Shown here piece after piece: positions 26,692 through 36,347 of a stretch of 64,000 bases of DNA (its first letter is position 1; each line of letters begins with the position of its first letter). The translations under genes and the position numbers were made by a program. This DNA comes from Phycisphaerales bacterium. Lineage in GTDB: Bacteria; Planctomycetota; Phycisphaerae; Phycisphaerales; UBA1924. The stretch spans positions 595,681 to 659,680 of the forward strand of contig JAJDDJ010000001.1 in the NCBI GenBank assembly GCA_029260395.1, in the 5' to 3' direction. The notes under the pieces were generated by a model. The model was not told the origin of the DNA. It saw only the letters and a list, made by a program, of their open reading frames with translations, and ran no database searches.

Positions 26692-28428
26692 ATGGCCCAG
26701 GATTCCAAAACCGCTACGCCCCACGACAGAGCCGACGACCGGCCCAAAGCCGACATCAAGGAAACCATCACCAGCATCATCATCTCGCTGGCGCTGGCGT
26801 TCACCTTCCGCGGCTTCATCATCGAGGGCTTTGTCATCCCCACCGGGTCGATGGCCCCCACGCTGCACGGCGCGTACATGCGCATGCACAGCCCCAAGAC
26901 CGGCTACGACTGGGCGGTCGGCCCGTGGGACTACGCCGCTGACAAGTCCGCTCCGCTCGCGACCCAGGGAACGATCACGCCCGTCAAGGTCACCGACCCC
27001 ATGAGCGGGCTGACCGTTGACGGCATGGACCCCAGGTCCGACCAGATTCTGCCCGCAGACATGGGGAAAAACGTCCGCCTGCTCGGCGGTGACCGCATCT
27101 TCGTGCTCAAGTACCTGCACGGCATCTTCAACCCGGCCCGCTATGACTCGGTCGTCTTCCGCTTCCCGGGCAACCCTCGCGAGAACTACATCAAGCGCCT
27201 CGTCGGACTGCCCGGCGAAGAAGTCGCGCTGGTCGATGGTGACGTGTTCACGCGCAAGGCCGTACCCCTGACCGACAACCGCAGCGACTGGGCCGCCGAG
27301 GGCTGGACCATCCAGCGCAAGGACGAACGCGAACAGCGCCAGCTCTGGATGCCGCTCTACGACAGCCACTTCGCCCCGCCCGGACTCGAAGAAAGCCGCA
27401 ACGGGTTCCAATGCCCCTGGCTCGGGCAAAGCGCCGACGGTGCCAAAGACCGCAACTGGACCATCGGTAGCGCCCGCGACTACCGCTACGAGAGCGACCG
27501 CCCCACCATGCTCGCGTGGGATACCACCACCCGCCCGGTCTGCGACTTCTACCCGTACAACGACATCAAGAACCCCAGCCGAGAGGACTGGGGCATCTAC
27601 CCGTACGGCGGCGGCCAGCAGCGCATGTTTTCCGTCAGCGATGTCCGCGCCTCGTTCAACTTTGAGCCCGATGCCGAGGGCGGTTCGATCGCGTTCGTGC
27701 TCGATGCGCGCGGCCACCAGTTCCGCGCCGAGATAGACGGCGCGAATGTCACGCTGCGCATGAGAGCAGACGGCGCCGACCAATGGACGCAGCTTGGCTC
27801 GGCGGCGTTGGGCTCACCGCTGACCGCGGGCATAGCCACCCGCGTCGAGTTCTGGCACGCCGACCAGCGGCTCAGCGTTTGGATCAATGGCGAGCAGGTC
27901 GCCGAGGGCAGCTACGACTGGACCCCCGCCGAGCGTGTCGCCAGCGCCACCAACATCGACCCGGCCATCCTCACGCAAGGCCCGATGCCGCGTAGCAACA
28001 TCCTCGCTAACGCTGACCGAACCATCCGGCCCGAGCTTCGCATCGAGTTTGCCGGTGGGCCGTTCACCCTGCACCGCGTGCGCCTTGACCGCGACATCCA
28101 CTACCAAGCCGGCGAGTTCACTGGCAACTTCAAGGGTCAGCGCCACTCACTCGTAAACCAACCCTCGCGCTCCACGCATCCGATGCAGCCGATGGTCCTC
28201 GCGCCCGGCCAGTACCTCATGTGCGGCGACAACAGCGCCTCATCGCTCGACGGCAGGCTTTGGGACACGCCAAGCCCGTGGGTCGAGGCCAACCTGGGCG
28301 AAGGCGTGGCGGGCGTCGTCCCCGAAGAACTGATCGTTGGCAAGGCGTTCTTCGTCTACTTCCCATCGTTCAACCGCGACCGGGGCTTCCCGATCCCGGA
28401 CTTTGGACGGCTGCGCTGGATCTGGTGA
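26692..28428 (+). CDS. lepB: Signal peptidase I with very large internal insertion
   Basis: Cleaves signal peptides from exported proteins at the outer face of the cytoplasmic membrane. One N-terminal helix (about 24-45) leads to the nucleophile Ser53 (PTGSMAPTL). The general base Lys168 is in RENYIKRLVGLPGE, and the conserved box GDNSASSLDGRLW begins at about residue 512. The typical enzyme is 180-330 residues; this one is 578 because about 300 residues lie between the Lys region and the final box. Part of the insertion (about 310-440) looks like a concanavalin-type beta sandwich (FNFEPDAEGGSIAFVLD, WINGEQVAEGSYDW). Planctomycetes need to export many proteins with PEP-CTERM and dockerin tails, and several are encoded here. 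Confidence 0.93.
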   Translation: MAQDSKTATPHDRADDRPKADIKETITSIIISLALAFTFRGFIIEGFVIPTGSMAPTLHGAYMRMHSPKTGYDWAVGPWDYAADKSAPLATQGTITPVKVTDPMSGLTVDGMDPRSDQILPADMGKNVRLLGGDRIFVLKYLHGIFNPARYDSVVFRFPGNPRENYIKRLVGLPGEEVALVDGDVFTRKAVPLTDNRSDWAAEGWTIQRKDEREQRQLWMPLYDSHFAPPGLEESRNGFQCPWLGQSADGAKDRNWTIGSARDYRYESDRPTMLAWDTTTRPVCDFYPYNDIKNPSREDWGIYPYGGGQQRMFSVSDVRASFNFEPDAEGGSIAFVLDARGHQFRAEIDGANVTLRMRADGADQWTQLGSAALGSPLTAGIATRVEFWHADQRLSVWINGEQVAEGSYDWTPAERVASATNIDPAILTQGPMPRSNILANADRTIRPELRIEFAGGPFTLHRVRLDRDIHYQAGEFTGNFKGQRHSLVNQPSRSTHPMQPMVLAPGQYLMCGDNSASSLDGRLWDTPSPWVEANLGEGVAGVVPEELIVGKAFFVYFPSFNRDRGFPIPDFGRLRWIW

Positions 28429-28502
28429 TCGGCCGCGGGTCAATCCTTGGATCACGCTGAGCGAGCCGGTAAGCTGATGAGAACCCAGAGGGAGATCCCA
28501 TT

Positions 28503-29912
28503 ATGCGTCGTTCAGCCATCGTTGTCACCGCTCTGCTCTCGTCCGTCGCCGCCGCTCAGCCGCAAGTCCCGGCGGGGTTCACGGTGCGCCAGATTGCCCC
28601 GCTCTTCGACGGAATACGTCCAAAGGTATTCGCCATCGACGATCCGGCATTCGGCACGGGCGTGCTTACCGCGGTCGTGACCAACGGCGTCGCCACGATT
28701 CGACTCGTTGACCCGAGTGGCCTGATCAGCCCTGTTGGTGTCTGGACGAATGCTCCACAGAATGCAGGTATCGCAACAGTCCGGCTAGATGCAGGCATTG
28801 TCATTGACGGCTTGATCCACTTCACGGTGAGCGACACATCAACAAGCGATGCGCATTACCTCACCATGGATGCTGCAGGCTTGCCGCTCGAGCAGTGGGA
28901 GCGGACCAATGCAGAGTCATACCGATTCGAGTTCACTGATGGCACAAGCGGACAGCCGACCGGCGCGGTTCTCATCGATGCAAACGCAACTAACGGGACC
29001 TTTCTCACCACAATGGACACAGCCTTCAACACGCAAGTCGTCTCAACGAACTCGGTTCCACAGGGCCGGACAGATACTGATATTGCTGGAATGCGACGGG
29101 ACTCAACAGGGTTGTATGGTGGCGGCTTGCTCTTGGCTGACGACGACGTGAACACCGACGGACTTGCAGCGATCTATGAACTCCGCGAGGCCACATCAGG
29201 GGGTGTGTACCGCGCAATTTTCGGCCCGATTAGTACGACTATTAAGCAGTACGCCGACCTCGATATCGCTGCGGCCGGCTCGCTCGGAGGCGTCATCTTC
29301 GTGACTGAGAAAATCACAGACGAGATCCAGCAGGTCGCCCCCGACGGCACGCACAGCACATGGGCCACCGGCTTCGTCGGCATCGGTGCCCTTTCCATCA
29401 GCCCCGATGGCGAATCGATGTACGTCGCCGATCTCAACGGCGTGTGGCTCATCCGCCCCGAGGGCATCGAACCAGGACCCGCCGTGCTCGCCACGGACCC
29501 CTCGGCCTCCGGCGGTACGGTTCTGAGCGGCTCCCCGGTCAACGCGCTCCGCGTCATCTTCACGGAGCCCGTCAGCTTCACCGATTCAGATGTCACCATC
29601 ACCAACTCTGACGGCCAGCCCGTCGGCTTCGATGCTTCGGGCTCGGGCAGCCAGTTCATGATCATCGGCCTTGCCGAGCCGCTCAGCGGCAACAGTTACA
29701 CCGTCATTATCGCCGACACGCTCACGAGCGTCGCTACCGGCCAGCCGCTCGACGGCGACAACGACGGCGTGGCGGGGACCAACGCCGTGCTCACCTTCAC
29801 CCACGCCTGCGCTGGCGACATCGCCGACGACTTCGGCACGCCCGGCAGCGACGGGATGGTCAGTTTCGGCGACTTCCTCGCGCTGCTGGGGCTCATCGGG
29901 CCGTGCGAGTGA
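28503..29912 (+). CDS. Secreted protein with Ig-like (SbsA/Big_5) domain and GC-type dockerin-like C-terminus
   Basis: A signal peptide (AIVVTALLSSVAAAQ) is followed by a beta-rich, probably propeller-like region (about 25-315) with strands such as SISPDGESMYVADLNGVW. Then comes an SbsA-type Ig-like domain (about 320-435: VLATDPSASGGTVL, VIFTEPVSFTDSDVTI). The end reads GDIADDFGTPGSDGMVSFGD, then LLGLIGPC, resembling the planctomycete dockerin-like anchor (GC-type). The ATG is preceded by AGGGAGAT at a normal distance. Between about 28600 and 29300 the codon use looks more AT-rich than the flanks, while the Ig and dockerin part matches the rest of the window. Role unknown; probably surface or extracellular. 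Confidence 0.75.
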   Translation: MRRSAIVVTALLSSVAAAQPQVPAGFTVRQIAPLFDGIRPKVFAIDDPAFGTGVLTAVVTNGVATIRLVDPSGLISPVGVWTNAPQNAGIATVRLDAGIVIDGLIHFTVSDTSTSDAHYLTMDAAGLPLEQWERTNAESYRFEFTDGTSGQPTGAVLIDANATNGTFLTTMDTAFNTQVVSTNSVPQGRTDTDIAGMRRDSTGLYGGGLLLADDDVNTDGLAAIYELREATSGGVYRAIFGPISTTIKQYADLDIAAAGSLGGVIFVTEKITDEIQQVAPDGTHSTWATGFVGIGALSISPDGESMYVADLNGVWLIRPEGIEPGPAVLATDPSASGGTVLSGSPVNALRVIFTEPVSFTDSDVTITNSDGQPVGFDASGSGSQFMIIGLAEPLSGNSYTVIIADTLTSVATGQPLDGDNDGVAGTNAVLTFTHACAGDIADDFGTPGSDGMVSFGDFLALLGLIGPCE

Positions 29913-29968
29913 GCAGACGCGGATTGCCCTTCACGCCCTGATCCCAGCGCCCCCTACGATCGGGTCGC

Positions 29969-31342
29969 ATGAACCCCACGGCTGCCCTGCTCGCGCCCGA
30001 TGTCCTCGATCTCATCGAGCAGCGACGCTTCGCCGAGTTGCGCTCCGCACTCCAAACCCTCGCGCCGGCTGACATCGCCGACCTCATCAGCGCCCTCGAG
30101 CCCGAGCCCGCGGTCGTGGTGTTCCGCCTGCTCAAGCGCGACGCCGCCGCCGACACGCTCTCCGAACTCGACACCGAACGCCGCCAGCAGCTCTTTGATG
30201 CGCTCGGCGATGTGCGCACGGTGCGACTGCTCGAGGAGATGGACCCCGACGACCGCGCGGCACTCTTCGATGAGCTGCCCATCGAGGTGTCCACTCGGCT
30301 CATCGGCAGGCTGAGCCCCGAGAACCGCCGCATCACGCAGTCGATCCTCAACTACCCCGAGGACTCGGTGGGCAGGCTCACCACGCCCGACTATGTGCGC
30401 ATCCGCCCCGATTGGACTATTGGCCAGGCCATCGACCACATCCGCAAGTACGGGCGTGATGCCGAGACCGTGCACTGGATCTTCGTGGTCGACGACGAAG
30501 GCAAGCTGATCGACGACCTGCACATCCGACCCATCCTGCTCGCTGACCCGGCCCAGAGCGTCGAGTCGCTCATGGACAACCGCTTTATCGCGTTGTCGGT
30601 CTCAGACGACCAGGAAGACGCCGTCAAGCAGATGGCGCGGTACGACCGCACCGCGCTGCCCGTGCTCGATACGCGCGGCCACCTCATCGGCATCGTCACC
30701 GCCGACGACATCGCGGATGTTGCAGAAGCCGAAGCCACCGAGGACGTCCACAAGCTCGGCGGTCTCGAAGCCCTTGATGAACCCTACCTCAGCACGGGCT
30801 TTGCGCTCATGGTCCGCAAGCGCGGCGTGTGGCTCGCCGCGCTGTTCGTTCTCCAAATCGCGACCATCGGTGTGATGAGCTTCTTCGAGGAACACCTGCA
30901 GAAGGCGCTCTACCTCGCGCTGTTTGTCCCGCTCATCATCTCCAGTGGCGGCAACACCGGCACCCAGGCCGCCAGCATGCTCACCCGCGCCCTGGCACTC
31001 GATGAGGTCAACCCAGCCGACTGGCTGAAGGTGGTCCGCAAGGAACTGCTCACCGGGCTGTGTCTGGGCTCGGTGCTCGGGGTGCTGGGCGTGGGCGTCG
31101 CGCTGCTGCTCGATGTCATCGGCATGGCCAACGCGCCTCAGCCGCTGCTGGTCGGCTTTGTCGTCGGCACCTCGGTGGTGGGCATCGTCATCTGGGGCAC
31201 GCTCATCGGTTCGATGCTGCCGCTGCTGCTCGACAAGCTCGGGCTCGATCCCGCGACCAGCTCCGCGCCGCTCGTCGCGACCCTCATGGACGTCTCGGGC
31301 CTTGCGATCTACTTCGGCGTGGCGCTGGTGCTGCTGCTCTGA
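29969..31342 (+). CDS. mgtE: Magnesium transporter MgtE
   Basis: A Mg2+ channel gated by cytoplasmic Mg2+. The N-terminal superhelical domain (1-130) ends in SILNYPEDSVGRL, followed by two CBS domains (about 130-260) with TALPVLDTRGHLIGIVTADD. The membrane part has five helices with the pore signature SSGGNTGTQAASM and the closing ATLMDVSGLAIYFGVA. Length of 457 is normal. ATG start. Intergenic gap to the convergent hydrolase is 10 bases. Confidence 0.96.
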   Translation: MNPTAALLAPDVLDLIEQRRFAELRSALQTLAPADIADLISALEPEPAVVVFRLLKRDAAADTLSELDTERRQQLFDALGDVRTVRLLEEMDPDDRAALFDELPIEVSTRLIGRLSPENRRITQSILNYPEDSVGRLTTPDYVRIRPDWTIGQAIDHIRKYGRDAETVHWIFVVDDEGKLIDDLHIRPILLADPAQSVESLMDNRFIALSVSDDQEDAVKQMARYDRTALPVLDTRGHLIGIVTADDIADVAEAEATEDVHKLGGLEALDEPYLSTGFALMVRKRGVWLAALFVLQIATIGVMSFFEEHLQKALYLALFVPLIISSGGNTGTQAASMLTRALALDEVNPADWLKVVRKELLTGLCLGSVLGVLGVGVALLLDVIGMANAPQPLLVGFVVGTSVVGIVIWGTLIGSMLPLLLDKLGLDPATSSAPLVATLMDVSGLAIYFGVALVLLL

Positions 31343-31352
31343 CCGCGGGGGC

Positions 31353-32801
31353 TCACTTGCCCGTGGCGTTGCCGAACCGCTCGTTGATCCACGCAGCGAT
31401 GCGTTCCATCACGCTTTCATCAAACGTGATCTCGCTGGCGCCGTACTCATCGACCAGCCCGGTCTTGGCTGGCTGGAACAAATGGTTAAGCCCATCGAGC
31501 ACCTCGACCGTTGCATCGGCGTTATCCTTGAGCGCTTCGCGCGCGGGCTCAGCGTTCTGGCTCGGCAGCACCTGGACATCCTTTTCGCCGAAAAGCGCGA
31601 GCACCGGCTCATCAACTTCGACGAGCACCGTTGCGGGGTCGAAACTCACGAAATGCCGCAGCCAAGGGTCTTCGAGCTGCGCGAGCATCGAGTCGATGAT
31701 CTGTTGGCGGAACTGCTCGGGCGCGTCGGGCCGCTGCTCCTTGACCACGCGCGTGACCACTTCGAGCATCTCCTCCTCGGAGCCCTCGGGGCCGATGGCG
31801 TTGAACAACTCGAGGTTGTTGTCCCTCAGCGTGGTGATTTTGTCCTCGTCCTCGCCGCTGCGCCGGCTCATCTCTGCCGATTGCTCGGCGATGATCTGCC
31901 CTCCCGGCACGCTCGGGCCCGCGAGCAGCACCAAGTACGCCACGCCGTCGTCTTCGGCATCCTCAATGGAGTCGCCAGCCGCGACCATCGGCGCGATGAT
32001 GCCGCCCTCGCTGTGGCCGATGATCCCGATCTTGCCGATATCCTTGCGCTCAGCGAGCCAAAGGACCTGAGCCCGCGCATCGTCGGCCCGCTCCGCCATC
32101 GTCGCTCCAGCAAACGTCCCGCCGCTGAGGCCCGTGCCCCGATCGTCGCAGCGAAGCACCGCGATGCCCGCGCGCGTCAGCCGATCGCTCAGCACCAAGA
32201 ACGGCTTGTGGCCCATGATTGCCTCGTCGCGGTCTTGGGGGCCGCTGCCGCTCAGCAGCACCGCCGCCGGGTAAGGGCCATCGCCGAACTTCTCAGCGTC
32301 GGGCAGCGTGAGCGTGCCCGCCATCTCGTGCGCCAACTCCCCGCCGATTTCGACCGGGATCGTCACGTCCGTCGCTCGGTACGGCAGCGGCAGCTTCGGC
32401 TCTTGGCTCCTGCCCATGACCGCTGTATCCGATGTCCGATCCAGAACCGCGTTGAACGACATCGCTCCCTGGAAGACCGAGCCACTCAGATCGCCGTCGT
32501 TGAGTTGCAAGTTGAATACCGGGTGGTTAGCGATCTCCATTCCCTCGATCGCGGCCCGGAACGAGAGAGCCCCGTTGTCGCCCCACTCGATGTCGGCGAG
32601 CGGCGCACGAGCGATGCTCTGAGCCGGGATGTCCAGCGTGCCAACCCACCCATCGGCTCGCTCGGCGAGCTTGAGCGTGATCTCCAGATCGCCATTGGGC
32701 AGCGTGAGCGGGCCCTGCCACGTCTGGCCGCTCGCTGCGCCCGCGGCGATCAGCAGACCCGCAATCGAACCGATCGTCTTGCTCGTGTCACGGTGTGCCA
32801 T
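31353..32801 (-). CDS. Secreted alpha/beta hydrolase with N-terminal beta domain, 482 aa
   Basis: Signal peptide (GSIAGLLIAAGAASGQ) followed by a beta-rich N-terminal domain (about 25-135), then a hydrolase core. Core marks are the oxyanion segment VLLSGSGPQDRD, the nucleophile elbow GHSEGGIIAP, an Asp after VLALFGEKD, and the late His in GLNHLF. This layout is common in the ClcD/dienelactone and peptidase-S9-like group that NCBI annotates as alpha/beta hydrolase. Substrate unknown. Convergent with mgtE; upstream is the P-type ATPase on the same strand. Confidence 0.85.
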   Translation of the reverse strand: MAHRDTSKTIGSIAGLLIAAGAASGQTWQGPLTLPNGDLEITLKLAERADGWVGTLDIPAQSIARAPLADIEWGDNGALSFRAAIEGMEIANHPVFNLQLNDGDLSGSVFQGAMSFNAVLDRTSDTAVMGRSQEPKLPLPYRATDVTIPVEIGGELAHEMAGTLTLPDAEKFGDGPYPAAVLLSGSGPQDRDEAIMGHKPFLVLSDRLTRAGIAVLRCDDRGTGLSGGTFAGATMAERADDARAQVLWLAERKDIGKIGIIGHSEGGIIAPMVAAGDSIEDAEDDGVAYLVLLAGPSVPGGQIIAEQSAEMSRRSGEDEDKITTLRDNNLELFNAIGPEGSEEEMLEVVTRVVKEQRPDAPEQFRQQIIDSMLAQLEDPWLRHFVSFDPATVLVEVDEPVLALFGEKDVQVLPSQNAEPAREALKDNADATVEVLDGLNHLFQPAKTGLVDEYGASEITFDESVMERIAAWINERFGNATGK

Positions 32802-32909
32802 CAGTCGCCTCCCTCACCAGGGCCGAACTCATTCGGCCGATCATGTCATCAAGATCAACTGAACCATCGCGACACGAGTGCTGCGCGCTGACGGCGCCGT
32901 TCGTTTGAT

Positions 32910-34973
32910 TCACGCGGGCTGCGTCGCCGACAAGCCCCGCAGGCTCGCAGCACGCCGCGTGCGGGCCTGCTTCTGCGCCTCGGCGGCCTTGGCTGCTGAC
33001 TCCGCTTCGGTGAAGTCCTCGCCGAAGCGGAACAGCCTGAAGCTGTTGCCCAGCACAAAGATCTCGCCCGCGAAGTGGTACAGCGCCGCCGCTGGCACCG
33101 CCAGATTGCCCGTCGCCGCAAGGAACAGCCCGACCAGAACGATCAGGATCGACACGGCGATGTTCTGCGCCACGATCGCCCGCGTCTTGCGCGACAGCTC
33201 GATCAGGAACGGGATGCGGTTGAGCTCGTCGGTCATCAGCGCGATGCCCGCCGAGTTGGCCGCGATGTCCGAACCACTCAGGCCCATCGCCACGCCCACG
33301 TCTGCCTCGGCGAGCGAAGGACCGTCGTTGATGCCGTCGCCGACCATCATGGTCTTCATGCCCTGTGCTTTGAGCTGGCGGATCTGCTCGTGCTTCTCCT
33401 CGGGCAGGCACTCGGCTTCTACTGCGTCCGCTCCGATCACCCGGCCCACGCGCTCGGCCACGCTCATCCGGTCGCCCGTAAAGATCGCGACCATCCTGAT
33501 GCCCAGCTCGCGTAGTCGCGTGACGATTTCAGCCGTCTTGGGCTTGACCTTGTCTTCGAGTCCCACCGCGCCCAGGTACCGATCGCCGAGCATCACGTGC
33601 ACGCCCGACATACCCTCGATCCGCTGCTCGACCGCATCGATCTGCGGCTTGACGCCCGGTGAAAGCTCGATCAGCCAGCTCGCGCGGCCCACACGAACCT
33701 CGCCCCGAGCGGTTATCGCGCGAACGCCTCGCCCGTGGACCTCTTCATAATCGTCCGCCTGGGCCGGAGTGATACGCGCCTGCTTAGCGGTCCGCAGGAT
33801 CGACTCGGCCAGCGGGTGGTTGGAGTGCTGGTCGCCATCGACCGCGGCCTGCAATAGCTCTGCGCCCTCGATGCCCTGCGCCGGGGCCAGCTTGCTGACC
33901 TCGAACCGGCCGGTCGTGATCGTGCCGGTCTTGTCCATCACGATCGCGTCGATCCCTGCGACCGCCTCGAGGTGCTTGGAGTCTTTGATGAGCACACCCA
34001 ACCGAGCCGACGACGCGAACGCCGCCACCATCGCCGATGGGCTCGCCAAGAGCAGCGACGCCGGGCAGCAGACCACCAGCACGGTGATCGCCACGTCTGT
34101 GGCGCGCGCACGGCTGATCTCGTCGGCCGACTGGCTCATCACGAACCACGTCACCGCCGCCACCGAAAGCGCCACCGGCACGAAGAACCGAGCGACCTGC
34201 TCGATCATCGCTTGGCGACTCGTTCGGCTGCCCTCCGCCTCGCGGATGAGCTGACTCACGCGCCCGATTGTCGTCTGCTCACCGATCAGCGTTGTGCGCA
34301 CCTCGATGGTGCCCGTCAGGTTCGTGGTGCCCGCGTAAGCCTCGGACTCGGCCTGCACTTCGACCGGCGCGGCCTCGCCCGTGAGCGATGCCTGGTTGAT
34401 GGTCGACTTGCCCGTCACCACCACGCCGTCGACCGGCAGGTTCTCGCCCGCTCGCACGCGAACCAAGTCGCCCACCGCGATCTCGCCGAGGCTGACGATG
34501 GTCTCGCTGCCGTCGGGGCCTATCTTGCGTGCCTGATCGGGCGTGAGCTGAACCAACTCCTCGATCGCGCGTTGAGCGCCGAAGGCGGTCCGCCGCAGAA
34601 TGGCATCCGCCACCAGCAGGATGAACGCAAGCCAGCCAGCCGTCTCGTAGCTCTGGTTGGCCACCGCTGCGGCGATCGCCATGAACGCCAGCGTCGAACT
34701 GCTCAGCCGGCCCGTGACCAGCTCTTTGAACGCGGTTCGTGCCATGGGGATCGCCAGCACGACCGCCGCGGCCATCGCCGGGATCTGCGTGACCAGCTCG
34801 TTGGCCACCCCCAGCCAGTCGCCCAGCCGAGTCGCGATCAGCAGCATCCCGCCGATCAGGTACAGCACGATGTTCCGCTCGCTGGTCGCCTCTTCGTGGT
34901 GCGAGCAGCACACGACCGTGCTGAACTGCTCCTGACCCTCGACGTGCGTGTGATCTGCTGCCATGTCCGCCAT
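32910..34973 (-). CDS. P1B-type heavy-metal translocating ATPase with atypical Cys-Cys-Pro-Ala motif
   Basis: A metal pump powered by ATP. All P-type motifs are intact: TGEAAPV (actuator), DKTGTIT (phosphorylated Asp), NHPLAES (HP locus) and GDGINDGPSLAEADVGVAMG (hinge). The metal-site helix normally reads CPC, CPH or SPC; here it reads VVCCPASLLLASPS, so the second Cys of CPC is replaced by Ala and an extra Cys precedes the motif. The N-terminus carries a Cys/His cluster (HTHVEGQ, VVCCSHHEE) instead of a classical CxxC HMA domain. ATG at 34973 is preferred because the longer frame overlaps upstream DNA of gpsA. Substrate cannot be inferred safely. Confidence 0.88.
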   Translation of the reverse strand: MADMAADHTHVEGQEQFSTVVCCSHHEEATSERNIVLYLIGGMLLIATRLGDWLGVANELVTQIPAMAAAVVLAIPMARTAFKELVTGRLSSSTLAFMAIAAAVANQSYETAGWLAFILLVADAILRRTAFGAQRAIEELVQLTPDQARKIGPDGSETIVSLGEIAVGDLVRVRAGENLPVDGVVVTGKSTINQASLTGEAAPVEVQAESEAYAGTTNLTGTIEVRTTLIGEQTTIGRVSQLIREAEGSRTSRQAMIEQVARFFVPVALSVAAVTWFVMSQSADEISRARATDVAITVLVVCCPASLLLASPSAMVAAFASSARLGVLIKDSKHLEAVAGIDAIVMDKTGTITTGRFEVSKLAPAQGIEGAELLQAAVDGDQHSNHPLAESILRTAKQARITPAQADDYEEVHGRGVRAITARGEVRVGRASWLIELSPGVKPQIDAVEQRIEGMSGVHVMLGDRYLGAVGLEDKVKPKTAEIVTRLRELGIRMVAIFTGDRMSVAERVGRVIGADAVEAECLPEEKHEQIRQLKAQGMKTMMVGDGINDGPSLAEADVGVAMGLSGSDIAANSAGIALMTDELNRIPFLIELSRKTRAIVAQNIAVSILIVLVGLFLAATGNLAVPAAALYHFAGEIFVLGNSFRLFRFGEDFTEAESAAKAAEAQKQARTRRAASLRGLSATQPA

Positions 34974-35213
34974 GCGATTCGGCTCCTGAATCTGGTTTTG
35001 TCCCCGCCCGCCATCCAGCCGAGGCGGTCGCTGTCCTGCTGCGCCAACCATCATCTTAAAGGCCGGTTCAACCGGCTGGCCCGGCCATGATAGGGGTCCC
35101 AATGCCCCCAATCGGGCACGCAGCGTCCCCGGTCTACGCTTGCCCTGGCCCGGTTGTTCACCCGACAACTGGCCCGAGACAGTGGCCCAAGTCTGCAGCC
35201 AGCGAGCCAGCTC

Positions 35214-36311
35214 ATGCCTCCAGCCCTTCCCAACCCAGACTCTCATCCCGATCAATCGGCCAATGTCACCGTGCTGGGCCTGGGCCAGATGGGCCTCGTC
35301 TGTGCTGCCTGCCTGATCGATGCTCCGCCCGCTGGTGCAGAGGGCGACCAGCCCGCCTCCAGCCCCCGGCCCTCGGTCCGCATGTGGGGCCATTCGATCG
35401 ACGACGCCACAGCTCTCTCGCAGACAAGAACTTCTGACCGCCTGCCAGGCTTTGTACTGCCTACGGAGGTCCGAGTCTGCCTCGATGCCGCCCAGGCCCT
35501 CGCTGGGGCCGACATCATCGTCTCAGCCATCCCCGTGCAGGTCACGCGCGAAGCATGGACCAGCCTCCGCGAGCATGTGCCGCCACGCGCAGGCGTGGTC
35601 TCGGTCGCCAAAGGCATCGAGACCGGCACCCTCCTTCGGCCCACGCAGATCATTGCCGACACTCTGGCCGACGATCCCGACGCAGCCCCCCGGCCCGTCG
35701 GAACCCTCAGCGGGCCGACCATCGCGACCGAGCTGGCCCGGGGACTGCCCGCGACCATGACCGCCGCGAGCGACCATCCGGGGTTCGCGGCCACCATTCA
35801 GCAGCTCTTCAGCACCCGGTGGCTGCGGGTCTACACCCATGACGACCTGCTCGGGGTCGAACTGGCCGGCGCGACCAAGAACGTCATCGCCATCGCAGCG
35901 GGGATCATCGACGGGCTCAACGCTGGCTACAACGCCAAGAGCGCGTTGCTGGCTCGGGGCCTCGCAGAGATCACCCGGCTGGGCACCGCGATGGGTGCCA
36001 AAGCCGATACGTTCTTCGGCATCTCGGGCGTGGGCGATCTGGCGACCACGTGCTTCAGCCCCGAGGGTCGAAACCGCACCTGCGGCGAGGCGCTGGGCCG
36101 GGGCATCGCCCTCAAGGACCACCTCGCAGCGACCAACTCGGTCGTCGAAGGCGTCGAGACCACGCGCGGCGTCGTCGAACTCGCACGCAAGTACCGTGTC
36201 GAGATGCCCATCACCGAGGCCGTGCACGACGTGCTGTTCGAGGGCCTCGACCCAATCGCGGCCATAAGCAGGCTCATGAGCCGCCAGCTGCGCGATGAGA
36301 GCGTGGGGTAA
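35214..36311 (+). CDS. gpsA: Glycerol-3-phosphate dehydrogenase [NAD(P)+]
   Basis: Reduces dihydroxyacetone phosphate to sn-glycerol 3-phosphate, the backbone of phospholipids. The Rossmann nucleotide loop reads VTVLGLGQMG, the catalytic Lys is in VELAGATKNVIAIAAG, and the C-terminal domain has GLAEITRLGTAMG and GVGDLATTC. About 25 extra N-terminal residues and a Pro-rich insertion after the first strand (APPAGAEGDQPASSPRP) are unusual. Start ATG chosen at 35214; a longer frame has no support. Divergent from the P-type ATPase. Confidence 0.94.
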   Translation: MPPALPNPDSHPDQSANVTVLGLGQMGLVCAACLIDAPPAGAEGDQPASSPRPSVRMWGHSIDDATALSQTRTSDRLPGFVLPTEVRVCLDAAQALAGADIIVSAIPVQVTREAWTSLREHVPPRAGVVSVAKGIETGTLLRPTQIIADTLADDPDAAPRPVGTLSGPTIATELARGLPATMTAASDHPGFAATIQQLFSTRWLRVYTHDDLLGVELAGATKNVIAIAAGIIDGLNAGYNAKSALLARGLAEITRLGTAMGAKADTFFGISGVGDLATTCFSPEGRNRTCGEALGRGIALKDHLAATNSVVEGVETTRGVVELARKYRVEMPITEAVHDVLFEGLDPIAAISRLMSRQLRDESVG

Positions 36312-36347
36312 GCACAGTAGCCAGCTTCGGTTCGAAGGATGGCTTTG

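Noticed and set aside
26284..27783. 499-residue minus-strand frame over ricT and lepB
   Set aside because: Antisense to two recognised genes; composition typical of shadows.
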